Part shown: piece after piece, positions 6,601 to 9,600 of the stretch
How the letters are laid out: each line of letters opens with the position of its first letter
Numbering within the stretch: the stretch's first letter is position 1
Source: JAWLCG01 sp041687295
Lineage (GTDB): Bacteria > Planctomycetota > Phycisphaerae > SM23-33 > FEN-1343
Length of the DNA: 9,600 nt
Assembly: GCA_041687295.1 (NCBI GenBank)
Contig: JAWLCG010000189.1
Coordinates: forward strand, 1 to 9,600
Direction: 5' to 3'
Position numbers and translations under genes: made by a program
Notes under the pieces: generated by a model
Told to the model about the DNA's origin: nothing
The model's input: only the letters and a program-made list of their open reading frames with translations
Databases searched by the model: none

Positions 6601-7168
6601 AAGCGCGGGCCGAAAGATGGCCATGCTCACCGTCGAGGACCTCACCGGCCAGTGCGACTGCGTGGCCTTCAGCGATACCTACGAGCAGACGGCCGAGCTG
6701 CTGACCGGCGGGGCGATGGTCTACCTCGTGGGCAACGTCGACCGGCGGCGCGAGAGCCCCAGCCTCATCATCAACGACGTGATCCCCATGGACTCCGCCG
6801 TCGAGCGGCTCACCGGGCAGGTGCTGCTCCGCCTCGACCGCGCGATGGACAGCCCGGCCGTCCTGCAGGACCTGCACAACACGCTGATCCACTTCAAGGG
6901 CGACTGCCCGCTGCTGCTGGAGGTCCGCCCGCAGTCGGCCCCGCACCTCAAGGCGACCATCAAGGCCGACCCGCAGTGGTTCCTCTCGCCCAAGCGCCCG
7001 CTCATGCAGAAGCTCCAGGCGATCCTCGGCGAGGAGAACGTCACCTTCAAGGGCAAGCCCGCCACCGCCAACGGCAACGGCTGGCGGAAGAAGAACGGCT
7101 TCGGCCAGCCCGCCGCCGCCCGCGGCGCCACCGGCCCGGCCAGCGCCGCCGTCACACGCTTCAACTGA
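3605..7168 (+). CDS. dnaE: DNA polymerase III subunit alpha (1187 aa)
   Basis: Replicative DNA polymerase (C-family), which extends primers at the fork while held by the beta clamp. Order of domains: PHP (about 1-280), palm with catalytic Asp398 and Asp400 in PDIDID and Asp550 in KMDFLGL, fingers (GVFQFESGGM at 599-608, AMYRPGPMELIP at 627-638), tandem helix-hairpin-helix (AAVKGVGSKAVE about 819-830), OB fold (about 975-1062) and a C-terminal tau-binding-like region. The PHP domain keeps all nine expected metal ligands: His8, His10, Asp17, His42, Glu67, His89, Cys139, Asp207, His209. A beta-clamp motif QMSFF is at 903-907. Length is typical of the DnaE1 group. The last 38 residues or so are a Gly/Ala/Asn-rich tail. 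The start is the ATG with GGAG 10 bases upstream and gives the usual N-terminus FVHLHVHS. The gene stands alone on this strand, without other replisome genes nearby. Confidence 0.98.
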   Translation: MDGFVHLHVHSHYSLLDGGISIKPLVKRAAELGMGALALTDHGNLFGAVEFYRACKDVGIKPILGMEAYISPTTRQDRSFGSMSSASYHMVLLAMNNTGWTNLLRLSSRAYLEGFYYRPRIDRELLRELGEGLICTSACLGGEIPNALLAGDAAKAERIAREYLEIFGAERFFIELQSQGIDEQAKVNPQLVALAEKVGAPLVGTNDVHFLTRQMKPSHEILCCVSTGKTIADSKLHDAYTPEMYLKGPDEMRQALARWPQAADNTLRIAEMCDVEIDFASQHLPVFTPPDGLSDDEYLRQLAYEGLKNRLGDNPEPKYVERLEWELKVIKDKGYSSYFLIVNDFVQYARRNSIPSAPRGSGVATLLGYCLDIANVDPLRYGLLFERFTDPQREEAPDIDIDICQNGRGKVIDYVRQKYGHVAQIITYGTLKARAVIRDVGRVMDIPLPEVDQIAKKVPEGPGVTLAKALEAEPELKKLYDSDNRIHTLIDHALNLEGLARHAGVHAAGVIICSEPLEEIVPLYRQASSEDIITQWDGPTCDGIGLMKMDFLGLRTLTILQRTRELIAAQTGTDVDPEQVPLDDPAVYELFCRGKTSGVFQFESGGMRDLLQKMAPSKIEHLIAANAMYRPGPMELIPAYCDRRHGREEVPSVHELVDDILAETYGIMCYQEQVMQVLNRLGKLPLNRALTLIKAISKKKEKTIEAERPNFLAGAKENGIAEAEAQRLFDLILKFAGYGFNKAHSTRYAIVAYQSAYFKHYHPRQWLAATLTFEASDTAKLSEYLDEAVTLDIPVRPPDINTSEADFTVVGEAVRFGLAAVKGVGSKAVEAILEARREAERFNDLFHFCENVDLRQVNRSAIEALIKAGAFDSLGASRAQCMGAVETAIQLGQGRAADRRSGQMSFFEAFEETTEAVDAAPAGPTFPDVEPWTESQLLAAEKETLGFYITSHPLTSYGRELENLSTTTLRRLEEFEEGQPVVVGCMISEVRPTMVKQGRSAGRKMAMLTVEDLTGQCDCVAFSDTYEQTAELLTGGAMVYLVGNVDRRRESPSLIINDVIPMDSAVERLTGQVLLRLDRAMDSPAVLQDLHNTLIHFKGDCPLLLEVRPQSAPHLKATIKADPQWFLSPKRPLMQKLQAILGEENVTFKGKPATANGNGWRKKNGFGQPAAARGATGPASAAVTRFN

Positions 7169-7187
7169 CGCGGCCTCGGCCGCGTCA
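7166..7187 (+). terminator. Palindrome starting on the dnaE stop codon
   Basis: TGACGCGGCC (7166-7175) and GGCCGCGTCA (7178-7187) are perfect complements with 2 bases between, in practice a 9-bp stem with a 4-base loop. The stop codon TGA forms the first bases of the stem. No T run follows (GTCGTCAACG), so it is not a standard intrinsic terminator, but the placement suggests a role in 3' end formation or transcript stability. Confidence 0.4.
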
Positions 7188-7190
7188 GTC

Positions 7191-7214
7191 GTCAACGCGT
7201 CAATGCGCTAATGC
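7191..7214. repeat. Three degenerate tandem octamers
   Basis: GTCAACGC, GTCAATGC and GCTAATGC follow each other without gaps. The first two differ at one position, the last two at two. It may be slippage debris or a small binding-site array; nothing further supports function. Confidence 0.35.
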
Positions 7215-7296
7215 GGGCGCCCCGCCGAGTTGGGGACAGGATCTGTCTGCGAATCCCCCTTGCACCCCCCAGAGCGACGCAAGCCCTCTCCCCAAG

Positions 7297-7337
7297 CCCA
7301 CGGATGGAGCTCCGCGCAGCGGGGCGCAATCCGTGGG
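7297..7337. repeat. Strong 41-base imperfect hairpin between dnaE and the GT-C gene
   Basis: CCCACGGAT (7297-7305) pairs with ATCCGTGGG (7329-7337). Inside, after a symmetric 3x3 internal loop, GCTCCGC (7309-7315) pairs with GCGGGGC (7319-7325, one G-T wobble) around the triloop GCA. This is 16 bp of stem in 41 bases. It is followed by GGTCGTGGCG with no T run. It could end or stabilise the dnaE transcript, or be another dispersed intergenic element. A smaller hairpin GCGGGC/GCCCGC lies at 7415-7431. The rest of 7188-7458 shows no gene. Confidence 0.5.
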
Positions 7338-7458
7338 GGTCGTGGCGGGCCCTCCAACGGCGTCCCACCCCCCGCCCCCCTCCTGACCGCCGGCGGCCCT
7401 GGCCCCCGTCACGGGCGGGCCGCTTGCCCGCGGGCGGGGCATATGCTTCAATGGACCC

Positions 7459-9579
7459 ATGACCAAGCAAGCGAGCGATGCGGAGACGATGGCTGGGCCC
7501 AACCCCGGACAGGTGAGCCTGTCGGGGCTGGTGCTGGCGTGCCTGCTGGGCTGGGGGCTGGTGCTGGGCGGGCTGATCGGCACGCGGGGCTGGGCGGGCG
7601 GCATGCTCACGCTGCTGACTGACGGGCCGCTGGCGCTGATGATCTTCCTGGCGGCCGCGGGCTGGGGCTGGCTGGCGCTGCGCTGGGTGATGCCCCGCGG
7701 CACGCCGGGCGCCCTGGCGGCCGTCACGTACTGCCTGGGCGGCCTGTGGCTGCTGAGCTCGGCCCTGCTGACGGTGGGTTCGGGCATCCAGGGCGGCCTG
7801 TCGCCGGCGGTGTGGTGGCCGGTGCTGGCCGTGGGCCTGGTCGCGCTGATCGTGCCACTGTCGCGGACGCTGCCGGCGGTGCGCTGGCCTGAGCAGCTCG
7901 TCGGCACGCACGTCTTCTGGCTGGCGGCGGCGGTGGCGGCGGCCTTCTGGATCGCCGGCGCCCTCATCCCCCCGGGCCTGGTGGGCAATGCCACCGGCGA
8001 CTTCTACGACGTGGTGAGCTACCACCTCCAGGTGCCCGCCGAGCACTACCGCGCGGGCCGCATCGGGCCCCTGCCGCACAACACCTACAGCTACTACCCC
8101 ATGGGCGGCCAGATGCTGTTCCTGTTGGGCATGATCCTCAAGGGCGGCGTGTACGAGGGCGTCTTCGTGGCCAAGCTGACCCACGGCCTGTGGGGCGTGC
8201 TGGCCGTGCTGGCGGTGTACCACGGCCTGGCCGGCGAGGGCACCTGGCGACGCCTGACGGCGGCGGTGCTGCTGGCGACCGTGCCGTGGGTGATCTACCT
8301 GAGCTGGCTGGCCTTCGTGGAGCTGACCGAGCTGGCCTACCTGGCCGTGGGCCTGGCCTGGCTGTGGCGGTGGAGCCGCCAGCCCTGCTGGCAGGCGGCC
8401 CTGCTTGTCGGCCTGGGCGCCGGCGGGGCGCTGGCGACCAAGTACCTCACGCTGGGCCTGGTTACCGGCCCGCTGCTGGCGGTGATGGCCCTGGCCGCCC
8501 TGCGCAAGCCCAGCCAGCTGGTGCACGTGGTGCTGGCGACGGTGGTGGCGGTGAGCCTGATGGTGCCGTGGCTCGTCCGCAACGAGGCCGCCGTCGGCAA
8601 CCCTGTGTTCCCCCTGGCGACCGAGCTGCTGGGGCGCGGGCACTGGTCGGCCGAGTCGGCGGCGATGTGGGATGCCGGCCACGCCCCGCGGGCCTGGGAC
8701 GAAAAGCCCCAGGCCCTGGGCAAGGCCCTCTACCCCGAGGCCTACGGCCTGAGCGATGCGTCCTTCGGCCTGCTGAGCCTGCTGCTGACGGCGGCGGCTG
8801 CGGTGTGGGTGCTCGCCCGGGGCCGGCGAAGCCGAGACGTCGACTGGACCTGCCTGGGCGTGCTGGGCCTGCAGTTGGCCGTCTGGGCGCTGGCGACGCA
8901 CATGGCCGGGCGGTTCCTCGTGCCGGCGGCTGTGCCCATGGTCATCCTCATCGGCGGATTCACCGGCTGGCTCACCCGCTTCGAAAGCGCCCCGGGCCCC
9001 AGCTCGACGGTGCAGAACCCCGTGCCGACCGGCTTCGTGGTGGCCGCCCTGCTCGTGCTGGCGACGGCCGGCATGAACCTGGCGGTCGCCTGGGACCTCT
9101 ACGGCCGCACCGGCTGGCGGGCCGCCGATGAGGCCGGCCGACTCATCCGCCTCCGCCTGCATGGCTGGGGCATTCCCGAGGTCAACCAGCTGCCCGGCAT
9201 GCAGGAGGTGGCCGACGCCCTCGGCGCCGACCCGCTCGTGCTGCCCGTCGGCGACGTGAGGCCCTTCATCTCGCCGTTCCCGGTGGCCTACCACTCGGTC
9301 TGGGAGCCCGGCCCGCTGGTCGAGCTGGCCCGCACGACCGACGAGCCGGCCGAGATCCTCCGCCAGCTCCGCGCCCGGGGCATCACCCACCTGCTGGTGC
9401 ACTGGCCCGAGATCCGCCGGCTGCACAGCACCTACGGCTGGTGGCCCGAGATCGATGAGAACCTCATCACCCGCCTCCAGGCCGCCGGCCTGCAGCAGGC
9501 CTGGGCCAACCCCGACGCCAGCGTCGTCGTCTACGCCCTGCCCGGCGTCCCCGTGCCCCAGACCCAGCCGGCCGAGTAG
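7459..9579 (+). CDS. Polytopic GT-C-type glycosyltransferase-like membrane protein (706 aa)
   Basis: Predicted inner-membrane enzyme transferring a sugar from a lipid-linked donor, acting on the outer face of the membrane. About 13-15 hydrophobic segments lie between residues 20 and 545. The first large outer loop, about 172-216, carries the acidic signature of the GT-C fold, TGDFYDVVSYHLQVP, with Asp184 the likely catalytic base (Asp181 is an alternative), followed by HNTYSYYPMGGQMLF. ATKYLTL (326-332) and WLVRNEAAVGNPVFP (371-385) are further family-like segments. Residues about 546-706 form a soluble C-terminal domain without a recognised catalytic motif. The ATG at 7459 has no clear Shine-Dalgarno site; the ATG at 7489 has GGAG only 3 bases away, so the start is uncertain by 10 residues. 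A TATGCT sequence (7442-7447 region) might be a -10 box but no -35 is seen. Donor and acceptor cannot be inferred. No polysaccharide or lipoprotein genes are adjacent. Confidence 0.85.
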   Translation: MTKQASDAETMAGPNPGQVSLSGLVLACLLGWGLVLGGLIGTRGWAGGMLTLLTDGPLALMIFLAAAGWGWLALRWVMPRGTPGALAAVTYCLGGLWLLSSALLTVGSGIQGGLSPAVWWPVLAVGLVALIVPLSRTLPAVRWPEQLVGTHVFWLAAAVAAAFWIAGALIPPGLVGNATGDFYDVVSYHLQVPAEHYRAGRIGPLPHNTYSYYPMGGQMLFLLGMILKGGVYEGVFVAKLTHGLWGVLAVLAVYHGLAGEGTWRRLTAAVLLATVPWVIYLSWLAFVELTELAYLAVGLAWLWRWSRQPCWQAALLVGLGAGGALATKYLTLGLVTGPLLAVMALAALRKPSQLVHVVLATVVAVSLMVPWLVRNEAAVGNPVFPLATELLGRGHWSAESAAMWDAGHAPRAWDEKPQALGKALYPEAYGLSDASFGLLSLLLTAAAAVWVLARGRRSRDVDWTCLGVLGLQLAVWALATHMAGRFLVPAAVPMVILIGGFTGWLTRFESAPGPSSTVQNPVPTGFVVAALLVLATAGMNLAVAWDLYGRTGWRAADEAGRLIRLRLHGWGIPEVNQLPGMQEVADALGADPLVLPVGDVRPFISPFPVAYHSVWEPGPLVELARTTDEPAEILRQLRARGITHLLVHWPEIRRLHSTYGWWPEIDENLITRLQAAGLQQAWANPDASVVVYALPGVPVPQTQPAE

Positions 9580-9600
9580 GCCGGGTCGAGCCACGCGAGG
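9577..9600 (+). repeat. Second REP-like motif, cut by the window end
   Basis: TAGGCCGGGTCGAGC (9577-9591) is identical to the minus strand of 3391-3405, and the following 9 bases match at 6 positions, so 21 of 24 bases agree. The TAG stop codon of the GT-C gene forms its first three bases. CCGGCC (9568-9573) and GGCCGG (9579-9584) also make a 6-bp hairpin around the stop. The remainder of the element lies outside the window. Confidence 0.5.

Noticed and set aside
3275..7195. 1306-codon open frame antisense to dnaE
   Set aside because: It exists because the third positions of dnaE are almost always G or C, which removes stops on the opposite strand. Its translation is biased low-complexity sequence rich in Val, Leu, His, Asp and Gly with no recognisable domain, while dnaE itself is certain.
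5608..7386. 592-codon plus-strand frame inside dnaE
   Set aside because: It is the shifted frame of dnaE, made of Arg/Gly/Pro-rich sequence with no domain. dnaE is intact through the whole stretch.
7192..9594. 800-codon open frame antisense to the GT-C gene
   Set aside because: Same codon-bias artefact. The translation is Gln/His/Gly/Arg-rich without family features, and the plus strand encodes a clear multi-pass membrane protein.
1..9600. CRISPR array, insertion sequence, toxin-antitoxin pair or phage genes
   Set aside because: No regularly spaced direct repeats, transposase or integrase motifs, or small paired toxin-antitoxin genes were found on either strand.

Overview
The window is very GC-rich (around 70 % by eye), with G or C at almost every third codon position, Shine-Dalgarno-type starts and long intergenic regions full of palindromes. 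DnaE and the large membrane protein look like those of Planctomycetota, perhaps the Phycisphaerae side. This is an inference from protein style, not a proven assignment. I see no rRNA, tRNA, CRISPR array, transposase or phage gene.

Layout. Positions 1-198 hold only a doubtful small ORF and a terminator-like hairpin. A leftward three-gene cluster follows. Reading 5' to 3' on the minus strand it has a TIM-barrel sugar-phosphate isomerase/epimerase-like protein (2732-1866), a 98-residue zinc-ribbon protein overlapping it by 4 bases (1869-1573), and a protein with two USP-like domains and a PTS EIIA-type domain (1518-199). An 872-base divergent intergenic region (2733-3604) comes next. It carries a good minus-strand sigma70-type promoter (3083-3111) 344 bases upstream of the isomerase gene, a palindrome overlapping its -35 box, possible leader ORFs, a long-range inverted repeat in the leader, and a dense run of GC-rich palindromes that includes a REP-like element.

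The rightward half contains dnaE (3605-7168), the replicative polymerase III alpha subunit, with a complete catalytic triad and an apparently intact PHP metal site. A 290-base gap with hairpins and short tandem repeats follows. The last gene is a 706-residue polytopic membrane protein of the GT-C glycosyltransferase type (7459-9579). A second copy of the REP-like motif begins on its stop codon and runs off the window end.

How the genes relate. The leftward genes are probably one operon, judged by the ATGA overlap, the short spacing and the single good promoter. The isomerase-like enzyme next to an EIIA/USP regulator suggests a carbohydrate or stress-sensing theme, but no substrate can be named. 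dnaE and the GT-C gene point the same way but are separated by strong hairpins and need not be co-transcribed. No defence or other novel multi-gene system is evident. The most interesting material is the leader and palindrome cluster between 2733 and 3604, the USP-USP-EIIA fusion, and the intact PHP site of DnaE.
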